A stretch of DNA of 64,000 bases from Variovorax sp. GTDB lineage: Bacteria; Pseudomonadota; Gammaproteobacteria; Burkholderiales; Burkholderiaceae_C. Location of the stretch: the NCBI GenBank assembly GCA_025352265.1, contig JANXTS010000008.1, forward strand, positions 1 through 64,000, in the 5' to 3' direction. A program made the position numbers and the translations under genes. The notes below the pieces were generated by a model, which did not search any database, was not told where the DNA came from, and saw only the letters and a program-made list of their open reading frames with translations. Positions 28,751 to 39,500 of the stretch are shown piece by piece. Numbering within the stretch: position 1 is the first letter of the stretch; each line of letters begins with the position of its first letter.

Positions 28751-29940
28751 GCTGCTACTCCCTTGCCGAACACCAACGAGCAGTTGTTGCCACCGAAGCC
28801 GAAGGAGTTGGACAGTACGTAGCGCACCTCGCCGTGTGCCGGTTGCAACCGGATCTGCGGTCCAAAGTCAGGATCGATATCAGTGGTGTTGACGGTGCCA
28901 GGCTTCAGCCCGCGCTCGATTGCGAGCAGGCTGATGACGGCTTCGACGATGCCGGCCGCGCCGAGCGTATGCCCGGTGAAGCCCTTGGTCGAACTCGCGT
29001 GAGTTGTTTCAGGGAAGCGTCGCCCAACCAGCGCGCCTTCGACCTCGTCGTTCTTCATGCTGGCCGTGCCGTGCATGTTGATGTAGTCGATGGTGTCGGC
29101 GCTGAGGCCTGCTCGGGCCAGTGCGTCGTTCAGCGCCCGTTCCGCGCCGAGGCCCTCAGGGTGCGGCGTCGACATGTGGTGCGCATCGCTGGCTTCACCA
29201 TAGCCGAGCAGTTCGAGCGCACCGGCGCCGCGCTCGAGCAACGCGAAGCCGGCCGCTTCGCCCAAGCTGATGCCGCCACGCGCCGCATCGAACGGGCGGC
29301 ACGGCTGGTTGGACACCAGCTCGAGTGAATTGAAGCCGAACAAGACGCTGCCGCAGAGCGTGTCGACACCGCCGACCACCGCGGCATCGACCAGTCCGAG
29401 GCGGATCAGTCGCTCGGCGGATGCAAATACTTTGGCGCTCGACGAGCAAGCGGTCGAAATCGTTTCGCTCGGCCCTTCGAGGCACAGCACTTCCTGCACG
29501 AACATCGTGAGCGAGTGCGGCGTATGCACGTCCGGCCGACGCTGGTTCGCGGGAAATTGGCCTTGGGCGTCGAGTTGGGTGTAGGCGAGCTCGGTCTCGC
29601 CGATGCTGGAGGTCGAAGTGCCGAGGATCAGTGCGATGCGCGCCGCGCCGTACTTCTCGCGCGCTGCGGCGACGGCTTGCTGGAAGCCATCGGCTTGCAG
29701 GCCGAGCCAGGCGAGACGGTTGTTGCGGCAGTCCCAGCGCACCAACGCTCCGGGCAATTGGACGTCTTCCACGCCTTCGACACGACCGATCCAGGTATCG
29801 AGCGGTGCATCGCCGAAGTCGTTGGCGCGCAGGCCGCTGCGTGACGATTCGAGCGCCGCAGCGAGCGACTCCTTGCCGTTACCGACGGCCGAGGTCGCGG
29901 TGTAGGCGCTGATATTCAGGGGGGGAATACGGGATGGCAC
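28747..29940 (-). CDS. Beta-ketoacyl-ACP synthase (FabF-like)
   Basis: 397 aa ketosynthase that condenses acyl groups with malonyl-ACP. Catalytic triad visible: Cys in ISTACSSSAKVF, His in MHGTASMKNDEVEG and His in FTGHTLGAAGIVEA, with the GFGGNN motif near the C-terminus. The start is a GTG at 29940 with a weak ribosome site. First gene of a three-gene operon with a chain-length factor and halogenase-like enzyme. No acyl carrier protein, ketoreductase, dehydratase or thioesterase gene is adjacent, so it must use partners from elsewhere. Confidence 0.9.
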   Translation of the reverse strand: MPSRIPPLNISAYTATSAVGNGKESLAAALESSRSGLRANDFGDAPLDTWIGRVEGVEDVQLPGALVRWDCRNNRLAWLGLQADGFQQAVAAAREKYGAARIALILGTSTSSIGETELAYTQLDAQGQFPANQRRPDVHTPHSLTMFVQEVLCLEGPSETISTACSSSAKVFASAERLIRLGLVDAAVVGGVDTLCGSVLFGFNSLELVSNQPCRPFDAARGGISLGEAAGFALLERGAGALELLGYGEASDAHHMSTPHPEGLGAERALNDALARAGLSADTIDYINMHGTASMKNDEVEGALVGRRFPETTHASSTKGFTGHTLGAAGIVEAVISLLAIERGLKPGTVNTTDIDPDFGPQIRLQPAHGEVRYVLSNSFGFGGNNCSLVFGKGVAA

Positions 29941-30088
29941 GGTGATCAGAAAGGGAGAGAAGGCGGGGTCGGGCGCACCGCAAAGTGCAAGCTTTCGGCC
30001 GAGCCGGCACCAAAGCCGTCAGAGCGTACCAGCAGAGACCGTTCCGGTGCGTCGGCCGAATCCGATAGTCCTGAAGCGGCCCGGGTAA

Positions 30089-31423
30089 CTAGCTGCTTTT
30101 GGTGGCGGAGGCGCGCGAAGCCAGCGCAACGAGGACCAATACCGGCACTCCGAGCACGGCGGTGCCAATGAAGAAGGTGCTGTAGCCGTAGGCATCGACG
30201 AAGACACCCGAGTAACCGGCAATAAACTTCGGCAGCAGCAGCATGAGCGAGCTGAACAGCGCGTACTGCGTCGCTGAATAACTGACGTTGGTCAGGCTCG
30301 ACAGGTAGGCGATGAACGCCGCCGAGGCGATGCCGCCGGCGAGGTTGTCGGCCGACACCACGGCGATCAGCGCGTGCAGGTCGTGGCCGCGGCCGGCCAG
30401 CCAGGCGAAGAGCAGGTTGCTGGCCGCGCTCAGCACCGCGCCCAGCATCAGCACCCGCATGACGCCGACGCGCATCGACAGCACGCCGCCAATGAAGGCG
30501 CCCACCAGCGTCATGACCACGCCGAACACCTTGCTCACATTGGCCACCTCTTCCTTGGTGAAGCCCATGTCGACGTAGAACGGATTCGCCATGATGCCCA
30601 TCACCACGTCGCTGATGCGATAGATCGCGATGAGCGACAGGATGAGCGCCGCCTGCCACTTGTAGCGACGAATGAAATCGGCGAAGGGCTCTATCAGCAC
30701 GCTCTGCAGCCATTCGGCGGCATTCTTTGGTTGCGGCAGCACGCGACGGATCGGCTCCGGCGACAGCAGCACGGTGAGCACGCCGACCGCCATGGAGCCG
30801 GCCATTGCCAGGTACGCCGTTTTCCAGGCGCCGTTCTGGTAGCCCGAGGTACCGCCCACCTCGGCCCATGCGGCCACCCACAAGACGCCGGCGCCGGCCC
30901 AGATCATCGCGAGCCGATAGCCGGTTTGATACGCGGCGGCGAGCGCGGCCTGCTTGCGGGTTTCGGCCGACTCGATGCGAAACGCGTCGAGTGCGATGTC
31001 TTGCGTGGCCGAACCGAAGGCAACCAGCAACGCGCACCAGATCATCGGTCGCAAACCGGCGCTGGGATCGTTCACTGCCATGCCGACGAGCCCGACGATC
31101 ACGACTATTTGCGCCAGCAGCAACCAGCCACGTCGACGCCCGAGCATCGTAGTGAGCGGTGGCAACGGCAGCCGGTCGACCAGTGGTGCCCAGACCCACT
31201 TGAAGCCGTACGCGAGGCCGACCCAACTCAGGAAACCGATGGTCGCGCGGTCGATGCCGGCTTCGCGCAGCCGAAAACTGAGCGTGCCCAACACCAGCAA
31301 CAGCGGCAGCCCCGCAGAGAAGCCGAGGGCCAGCATGCGCAGCGTGGCAGGTTCGAGGTAGACCTTGAGCGCGTCGCGCCAGGGCAGGGCAGGGGTGGCT
31401 TCGGCAGCCGTGGATGCGGGCAT
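30089..31423 (-). CDS. ampG: AmpG-like MFS permease
   Basis: Inner-membrane transporter of the AmpG family, which imports anhydromuropeptides for cell-wall recycling. 444 aa from the ATG at 31423 (MPASTAAEATPALPWRD); the longer open frame is antisense/out of frame with the neighbouring gene. Typical AmpG blocks are GFSAGLPLLLVLGTLSFRLREAG split over helix 1-2, GLAYGFKWVWAPLVDR and ATQDIALDAFRIE. About 12-14 hydrophobic segments. A 148-base gap without genes lies between it and the ketosynthase operon downstream. Confidence 0.88.
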   Translation of the reverse strand: MPASTAAEATPALPWRDALKVYLEPATLRMLALGFSAGLPLLLVLGTLSFRLREAGIDRATIGFLSWVGLAYGFKWVWAPLVDRLPLPPLTTMLGRRRGWLLLAQIVVIVGLVGMAVNDPSAGLRPMIWCALLVAFGSATQDIALDAFRIESAETRKQAALAAAYQTGYRLAMIWAGAGVLWVAAWAEVGGTSGYQNGAWKTAYLAMAGSMAVGVLTVLLSPEPIRRVLPQPKNAAEWLQSVLIEPFADFIRRYKWQAALILSLIAIYRISDVVMGIMANPFYVDMGFTKEEVANVSKVFGVVMTLVGAFIGGVLSMRVGVMRVLMLGAVLSAASNLLFAWLAGRGHDLHALIAVVSADNLAGGIASAAFIAYLSSLTNVSYSATQYALFSSLMLLLPKFIAGYSGVFVDAYGYSTFFIGTAVLGVPVLVLVALASRASATKSS

Positions 31424-31488
31424 GAGGGCGATCGAATAAGGCGCTCCTATTATTCCCCCACGTTTCGCCTTTCCCTGTCCGGGCGCCG

Positions 31489-33291
31489 TCAGCGGCGGTG
31501 ATGCGTTGGCGCCAGCTGGTACACCGGCGTCGGAATGCCTTCCATCCGAGCCTTGAGCTGCAGCGCCAGGAACTGCGAATAGTGGCGCGACTGGTGCAGG
31601 TTGCCGCCGTGAATCCACAACTTGTCGACCTGCGTCGGCTTCCACATGTTGCGCAGTTCGCCTTCCCACGGACCGGGGTCTTTGGGCGTCGCGGAGCCCA
31701 GGCCCCAGCACTTGCCGACCTGGTCGGCGACCTCTGGCGAAATCATGTCGGCCAGCCAGCCATTCATCGAGCCGTAGCCGGTCGCGTAGACCAGCAGATC
31801 GGCCGGCAACTCGGTGCCGTCGGTCAGCGTGACCGAACGAGGGTTGATGCGCTCGATGCCGACGCCGCTCCTGAGCTTGACACTGCCGTTGGCCACCAAC
31901 TCCGAGGCGCCGACGTCGATGTAGTAGCCCGAGCCGCGGCGCAGGTATTTCATGAACAGGCCCGAGCCGTCAGCGCCGAAGTCGAGCATGAAGCCGGCCT
32001 TTTCCAGGCGCGCATACAGATCGGCGTCGCGCACCTTCATGGCGTCGTAGATCGGCACCTGCATCGGCGCCATGATCTTGTAGGGCACCGAGGCGAAAGT
32101 CAGATCGGCCATGTCGGTGGTCATGCCCGCCTTCACCGCAGCATCGGAATACAGCCCGCCCAGCGCCAGCTCCATGAGGGAATCGGACGGCGCGATGTGG
32201 GTTGAGCTGCGCTGCACCATGGTGACGTCGGCGCCGTGTTCCCACAGTGCCGCGCAGATGTCGTGGGCTGAATTGTTGGAGCCCAGCACTACGCATTTCT
32301 TGCCTTCGTACGCCTCCGGTCCGCTGTGTTTGCTCGAATGGTGTTGCTCGCCCTGGAAGTCGGCGGCACCGGCGATCTCCGGCGTGTTCGGGTAGCCCGA
32401 GACGCCCATCGCGAACACCAGCTGTTGCGGCCTGAGAACGACCTCCTTGCCCTCGCGTTCGACCACTACTTCCCATGCCTGGGTGGCTGCGTCGAAGTGC
32501 GCCTTTTTCGCGATGGTCGAGTGCCAGTAGTTGAGCTCCATCACGCGGGTGTACATCTCGAGCCAGTCGCCGATCTTGTCCTTCGGCGCGAATACCGGCC
32601 AGTCCTCCGGGAACGGCATGTACGGCAGGTGGTCGTACCACACCGGGTCGTGCAGACAGAGCGACTTGTAGCGGTTGCGCCAGGCGTCGCCAGCCCGCGC
32701 GTTGCGGTCGACGATGATGGCCGGCACGCCGAGGTGACGCAACCGGGCCCCCAGTGCGATGCCGCCCTGACCACCACCGACGATCAGCACATAAGGCTGC
32801 TCGTCGTAGCCGAGCGTGGCTTCTTCTTGCTGCCGCCGTTCCAGCCAACTTTGGCGCCCGCGCCGCGCACCGTGCTCCGCACCCTTGATGCGCCGCGCGC
32901 CGGTCTTCTCTTCGAAGCCTTTGAGCTCGGTCATGGTGGTCAGCAGCGTCCAGGCCTTGCCATGGCGCAAGCGCAGGTGGCCCCGGCCACGTGCCACTGC
33001 CGTCTCGAAGGTGAACCACGCATCGACCACGCCATCGGCCTCGGTGGCCTGGCCTTCGACGGCAAAGCCGCTCGGCTTGGTGTCGGCGAGGCGCTCTTGC
33101 AACATGGCGCGGATGGCGTCGGGCCCGTCCTGCGTGCAGATATTCCAGGTGAAGGTGACGAGGTCTCGCCAGTAACAGTCCGGCTCGAAGAGGTCGACGG
33201 CGGCGTCGATGTCTTCGCGTTCCAGGGCGGACGAAAAGTCCGCGAACCAGGCGCTGGCAGCCTGGGTCGGATGAGTCGACAGGTCAGTCAT
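31489..33291 (-). CDS. Flavin-containing monooxygenase with N-terminal NTF2-like domain
   Basis: 600 aa from the ATG at 33291. Residues 1-130 form an NTF2/SnoaL-like domain (WFADFSSALEREDIDAAVDL, then VDAWFTFETAV). The remainder is a class B flavin monooxygenase: FAD Rossmann motif IVGGGQGGIALGARL, NADPH Rossmann motif VVLGSNNSAHDICAAL and the late LVYATGYGS motif. The linker is basic. Such fusions occur among bacterial YUCCA-like and Baeyer-Villiger-type enzymes; substrate unknown. Divergent from the large surface protein gene across 266 bases in which no convincing promoter was found. Confidence 0.88.
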   Translation of the reverse strand: MTDLSTHPTQAASAWFADFSSALEREDIDAAVDLFEPDCYWRDLVTFTWNICTQDGPDAIRAMLQERLADTKPSGFAVEGQATEADGVVDAWFTFETAVARGRGHLRLRHGKAWTLLTTMTELKGFEEKTGARRIKGAEHGARRGRQSWLERRQQEEATLGYDEQPYVLIVGGGQGGIALGARLRHLGVPAIIVDRNARAGDAWRNRYKSLCLHDPVWYDHLPYMPFPEDWPVFAPKDKIGDWLEMYTRVMELNYWHSTIAKKAHFDAATQAWEVVVEREGKEVVLRPQQLVFAMGVSGYPNTPEIAGAADFQGEQHHSSKHSGPEAYEGKKCVVLGSNNSAHDICAALWEHGADVTMVQRSSTHIAPSDSLMELALGGLYSDAAVKAGMTTDMADLTFASVPYKIMAPMQVPIYDAMKVRDADLYARLEKAGFMLDFGADGSGLFMKYLRRGSGYYIDVGASELVANGSVKLRSGVGIERINPRSVTLTDGTELPADLLVYATGYGSMNGWLADMISPEVADQVGKCWGLGSATPKDPGPWEGELRNMWKPTQVDKLWIHGGNLHQSRHYSQFLALQLKARMEGIPTPVYQLAPTHHRR

Positions 33292-33557
33292 CGGATGTCT
33301 CCGTGCATGGGGGATCCCGGCAACAGGTTCCGGCGTCGAGCCGACGCGTGCCAGAGGTAAAACCCGTGGCGTTGCATCAAGTCGTAATCCGCATGCAAAA
33401 CAAATCGTGGGCGCGAGTTGCGCTTTCGACAAAACAGTATTGCAATCGATGGAACGTCGTAAGGGTGCTGAAGATCGAAATTTGACGGGTGAAGGGTGCC
33501 CCCGCCACTAGAGTCGCCCCAATCCCGCAACTTCTTCACGGGGGTCAGGATTTATAT

Positions 33558-36500
33558 GTGTTCTTGCTGATCGGTTTTGCGCGTTCATTTGCCAAGGCCG
33601 CGTGGCATTCGATGCCGTGGCGTGGCGCAGTGCTTGCGGGCCTGGTGGTGCTGGCGAGCTGCGGCGCGCAGGGTGCCCAAACCGCTTGCACCCCGCAGGC
33701 CGGCTTTACCGCGTGCACCCAATTCAGCTACAGCGGTGTCGATCAGACCTTTACCGTGCCAGCCGGCATCACGACCTTGAACTTCAAGGCGTGGGGTGCG
33801 GGCGGCGGCGGTTCCGTGCCGAACACGTACGGCAACGGTTCGGCCGGCGGCGGCTACGCGACCGGCAACCTCGTCGTCGCGGCTGGCAATAGCCTTACGG
33901 TGGTGGTCGGTGGGGGCGGATCTGCTGCTGCGGCATCGGCCGTTGGCGGCAGCTCTGCCTACGGCGGTGGCGGCGCCGGCAGCAGCGCCACGGGTGGTAC
34001 GCCGCTGGTCGGCGGGGGTGGGGGCGGTCGCAGCGCGATTCAATTGAGCGGCACTGAAAGGCTGACTGCGGGCGCTGGTGGCGGTGCCGTGGTCGATCAG
34101 GCGTACGACACGTTTCCAATCGCGGGAGCGGGTGGCGGGGCGACCGGACTGGCGGGCAGCAACTACGCGCCGGCCGGTTGCGGGGCTGCCGGCGGCTCCG
34201 GTGGACAGGGCGGCACCCAGGGCGTCGGCGGGGCGGGTGGGGTCAGCGCCGATTCGGCCCGAAACGGTTCGGCCGGCGCCGCGAGACAGGGCGGCGCAGG
34301 CGGCAACGGCGTCCCTTTTGCGTCCTCCGCCGGAAACAGCGGTGGCGGCGGCGGCTACTACGGCGGCGGCGGCGGCAACGGCGACTCGAATTTCAACTGT
34401 GGCTCGCAGAGCGCGGGCGGCGGCGGTTCCAGCTATACGGGTGCCGTCACTGCGGCATCGACCACGGCGGGGACTGGCAGCACCGCCGGCAACATGGTTG
34501 ACAGCGTGTACGTGGCCGGCGTGGGTACAGGCGGTGCGCAAGGCGCCGCCGGTGGCAACGGCTTGGTGGTGATCCAGTACAACTTGCCGCCCGTTGTCAC
34601 ATCGAGCATGACGGCGAGCGCCAACCCGCTGCTCGGCGGCGTATCGGGGCAGTACTACACGCTGGTGGTGACCGTGGGCACCGCCCCGACTACGGCACCG
34701 ATCGCCATCGCCGACACGTTGCCCACCAACATCGTATTGAGCGGCACGCCGACGATCGTGGCGGGCACCGCCGTGTTGTCCGGCTGCCCTTCCGCCGGCG
34801 GCGCCACGGGCGGCTGTACGGTCTCTGCCGGCGCAGCGGTCGGCAGCTTTTCTATCCGGTTTCCAATTAACGTCGCCACAACCGCGACCTCCGGCACCAA
34901 CTCTGCCAACCTGTCTGGCGGCGGCGATCCCAACTGCACGGCAGTCCTGCCAGATGCATGCGACGCCACGACACCGACCACGCCCATCTACAACCCGCCG
35001 CTGATGCAGCTCACGGCGCAGACAAATAACGCCGCGCCTATCTCCTCGACTTTCGGCTACTCCCTCACCGGCCTGTCAATCAGCAGCGATTCGATCGCGA
35101 CGGTCGGTGTGGGCCAGACGGCGTCGTCGCAAAACGCCGCAGGCATCTACGGCACAGCGGGAACCACTGTCACGATCGTGGCATCCGGCATTCCAGCGGG
35201 CTGGCCGACAAATCTGGATAGCGTGACCTGTAAAGACGCCAATGCTGCTGCCGATGGCAATGGCTCGAGCAGCACCAATTTCGCTGCTCTGGTTGGCAAT
35301 ACCGTCACGCTGCCGGGCTCGGCAATGCGAGCCGGGGCCCTGTTCAGCTGCACCCTGGTCAACGCGCGCCCGACCGTTGTTCTAAAGAAGCAGATCGCGG
35401 GAATCGCACCCGATTCGGCTTTGTTCAATTTGACCGTCGGCGGTGCGAACCTGCTATCGGCCGGTAACCCCGTGTACGACGTTGGCAACTACGGGACTAC
35501 CGCAGTTGTTGGCGTCGATGTCGGCAGTGCGTTGACTTTGGTCGAATCCGCAGGCACCGGAACCAATCTGGCGCGCTATTTCTCCAGCATCGCATGCGCA
35601 AATTACGCTGGGGCGACCTATACGACCGGTGTTGGCGGCTCCGGTGGCAGTTTCACGGTGACTGCGCCGCCGGCTTCAGCCAACGGCGCTGGTCTCAAGG
35701 GCGTGAGCTGCACCATCACCAATACGCCAGCCCCTGGAGTGTTGGTGGGCGCGCAAAGTGTAGGCAGTACCGGTACTTTCAACTTCACGTTGAGCGGCGC
35801 AAGCAACACCAGCGACAGCGTGACCACGGTAAATCCGTCGGCCACGATCGTGTCGGGCGTTCAGCATGTCGGCACTGCGATCACGGTCTCCCAGACGGCC
35901 GCGCCCGGCTACACCACGAGCGCCAGTTGCGCCGATGGGAACAGCTCGATCACGGGCAACACCACGCCGTTCGTGTCAAGCACCAACAGCATCACGATTC
36001 CCGCCGCGAACGTGAAGTTGAGCGCGTCGTACGTTTGCACCTTCACCAATAACAAGGTGCCGACGGTCAAGATCACCAAGGTCAGCAACGGCGGCGGAAG
36101 CAGCGGTATCGGCACTTTCAGTTTTACAGGAACCAACGGCGTTACCGGTGGCAGCATCACGACCACCAGCCCCAACGTTGCGGCATCGGGGCCGGATCAA
36201 ACCGTCTCGTTGGCCAACACGCTTACAACGGTGAAGGAGAGCTCTGTGCCGGCCCTCTGGCCGAGCAACCCGGCCTCTGTTTTCTGCGTAGACAACAACG
36301 CGTCGGTATCAGGCAACGTCGTGGGCGCCAACTATGCGACGTTGGCAGCCAACGTGGCAAGCATCGCAGCGCCCGCCATGAAAAGCGGCGCCGCTTTCAA
36401 CTGCACTTTCTACAACGCGCTCTACCCGCCGCCGAACCTGTCGTCAACGAAAACACCGAGCGCCAACCCGCTCATCATCGGTGCCAGCGGACAGTCGTAC

Positions 36501-39500
36501 ACGGTCAACATTTTCACCAATGCAACCACGACAGCCCCCATATTGGTGAACGACAACTTGCCGACGGGCATCACGCTTAGCGGTGTGCCGACACTGGTAC
36601 CAGGCTCAAGCACTGGCGTGTTGTCGGGTTGTCCGACTGGCGGGAACACCACCACCGGTTGCACCATCGCGACCGGAATGGCCGCCGGTTACTTGAGCAT
36701 CAAGATACCGATAAACGTCGCAGCGACGGCAACAAGCGGTACCAACACGGCCAACATTGCCGGCGGTGGCGATGCAAGCTGCACGACGGCTGCGGATTTT
36801 TGCGACAGCACCACTGACAACACGCCGATTGCTGGACTGCCGACCATCAATCTCTTCACCAACACCGCGACCGCCAGCGCGGGTGCATCGACCTTCGGCT
36901 TCACCATGACCGGCTTGTCTGCTTCTGCTGACAGCATCGTTGTAACGGGTAACGCATTGGTGCGTTCGGCGCTGACGCTGACTGGCACGGCTGGTGTGGC
37001 AGCAACTATCAACGAGTCGAGCATCCCCGCGGGCTGGCGCACATCGTTAGACACGGTCGTCTGTTTGGATTCGAATGCACCGGCTGATGGCAACTTGAAC
37101 TCGACCAGCAATCTGGCCACGCTGGCTGGCACCACGATCACGCTGCCAGCCGCCGTGATGCGGGGCAACGCCAACATCACCTGCACGTTTAACAACCTCA
37201 GGCCTACCATCAAGGTTATCAATCAGATCCTGGGCACGCCGCCAGACAACGGGCTGTTCAACCTGACGGTCGGCGGTGTTGCGCTGGGCGTCGACGGAAC
37301 GGCAAACCCGCTGCTCGCCGCAGGCGACGGTGCCACCATCTCCAATATCGGCGTAAACGCGGGCAGTGCCCTCACCATCGGGGAGACCGTCGCCAGTGGC
37401 ACTGTTTTTGCCAATTACCTTTCAACGTTCGCCTGCCGGGACGATCACTTCTCGATCTATCCGTCCGGCGGCTACGGCGGCAACTTTACGGTGACTGCCC
37501 CGCCAGCAAGCAGCAGCGGCGGCACCGAAAAGCTGACCTGCACGATAACCAACACGGTGCTTCCCACCTTGACCGTGGCCACGCGGTCAGTTGGCGGTAT
37601 CGGGACTTTCGGATTCACGCTGAGCGGCGTCACCAACATGACCGATAGCGTCACCACCACCACATCGGGCACGACGGTCACCTCTGCCACCGTGCACCGC
37701 GGATCGGTCAGCACGTCTGCCACGGTCACGCAGACCGCCGCAGCCGGCTACACCACCTCCGTCAGTTGCGCCGATACCAATGCTGCGACGACCGGCAACT
37801 CAACTGCGCTTACCGCCTCTTCCAACACCCTCACGATCCCGGTCACCAACATGCCGGCAGGGGCCAGGTATGTATGCACCTTTACAAACAACAAGGTGCC
37901 GACGATCAGCGCGACCAAGACTGCCAGTACGAGCCCGTTCCTGGTCGGCGCGACAGGGCTCTACTACTCGGTGAACGTTACCGTCGGCGCCTTGACCACG
38001 ACGGCCGCCATCACCGCAGCCGACACCTTGCCCAACGGCATCACGCTCAGCGGCACGCCCACCTTGGTCGCGGGCACCACCACGGGCATCCTGAGCGGCT
38101 GTCCTGCCAGCGGCAACAACCTCACCGGTTGCAGCGTTGCCAGTGGCGTGGCGCCGGGGACGTTCTCTATCCGCATACCGATCAACGTCGCCGGCACTGC
38201 TGTCGGTGCTGGCGGTGGCACCAACAGCGTCAACCTGAGTGGCGGTGGGGACCCGTCGTGTACTTCGGCGGCAGGCGAGGCCTGCGATGCCAAGACCGCG
38301 GCGATTCCGGTGGTCGCCAGCAACCCGACAGTGCAGATCGTCAAGACGGTCGCCAGCGGGTCGGGCAGCAACCTGTTCGGTTTCGCGTTGAGCGGGCTGT
38401 CCGCGGCGACCGACAGCGTGACGGTGGTAGGTGTGGCGTCGGGCAACGGCGCTGTCAACCTCACCGGCACCAGCGGCGTCGCGGCGACGCTGCGCGAGAC
38501 CTCGCCCGTTGGCTGGCCGGTCAATCCGCAGAGTGCGAGTTGCGTCGACGGTAATGCGGGCGTCAGCGGCAACCCTGCCACTGCCATCGGCACGCTGGCC
38601 GGCGCGGCGCTGACCATTCCAGCGGCCAACATGGTGAACGGCGCCGCCTTCACCTGCACCTTCGTGAATGCTTACGCCTTCAGCGTGACCGGGCGCGTGT
38701 TTACCGACGACGGTGCCGGCGCAGGCACGGCCAACGACGGCGTGCTGAACGGCGCAGAAGCCGGTGCGTCTGGCGTGACGCTGAAGCTGCTCGATTGCGG
38801 CAGTTCGAGCCTGATCGCCACGGCCGTCACCGACGGCGCCGGTCGCTACTCGCTGGCCGTGCCGTTCTCTACCGCGGTCGGCAGCAACCTGTGCGTGCAA
38901 GAGACGACGCCCGGCACATGGGTCTCGACCGGTGCATCGGTCGACTCCGTCGCGCTCCCTGCGGGCTCGCTGGTCACCACCGGCGGCACCGGCTACACCT
39001 ACACCCGCGCGGTGCCGCTGGACGTCATCGCATTTGCCTGGAACGGCAGCGGTCACGCCGGCTTGAACTTCGGCGACGTACCGCCCAACACCTTCGCGAC
39101 GGACGAGGCCAAGAGCGGCATTGCAGGCAACACCGTGAGCTATCCGCACACCTTCCATGCACGCAGCGGCGGCTCGGTCGGGTTTGCCATTGCCTCGTCG
39201 GTCAGGGTGCCTGCGCTGAGCGGCTGGAACGAAAAGATCATTGCCGACCCGGGATGCACCGGCACGCTGCAAGCCGGAGCAGCCATGCTCTACCCGCCCA
39301 CCGTGTCGATGGTGGTCACGGCGGGCCAGCCGGTGTGCATCCTGGTCCAGGTCTTCGTGCCGGCGACTGCACCGGCTGGCTACACCGACAATGCCGTGGT
39401 TCAGGCGAGCTTCAGCTACACAGGCGCGATGTCCGCATTGACGGCCACCTACACGCTGAGCGACCTCACCACGGTCTCGGGCGGTGCGCTCGACCTGAAA

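Noticed and set aside
33780..34580. Dense GGC/GGT repeats that look like tandem repeats or a CRISPR-like pattern.
   Set aside because: They are glycine codons in frame with the large surface protein; there are no conserved repeat-spacer units.
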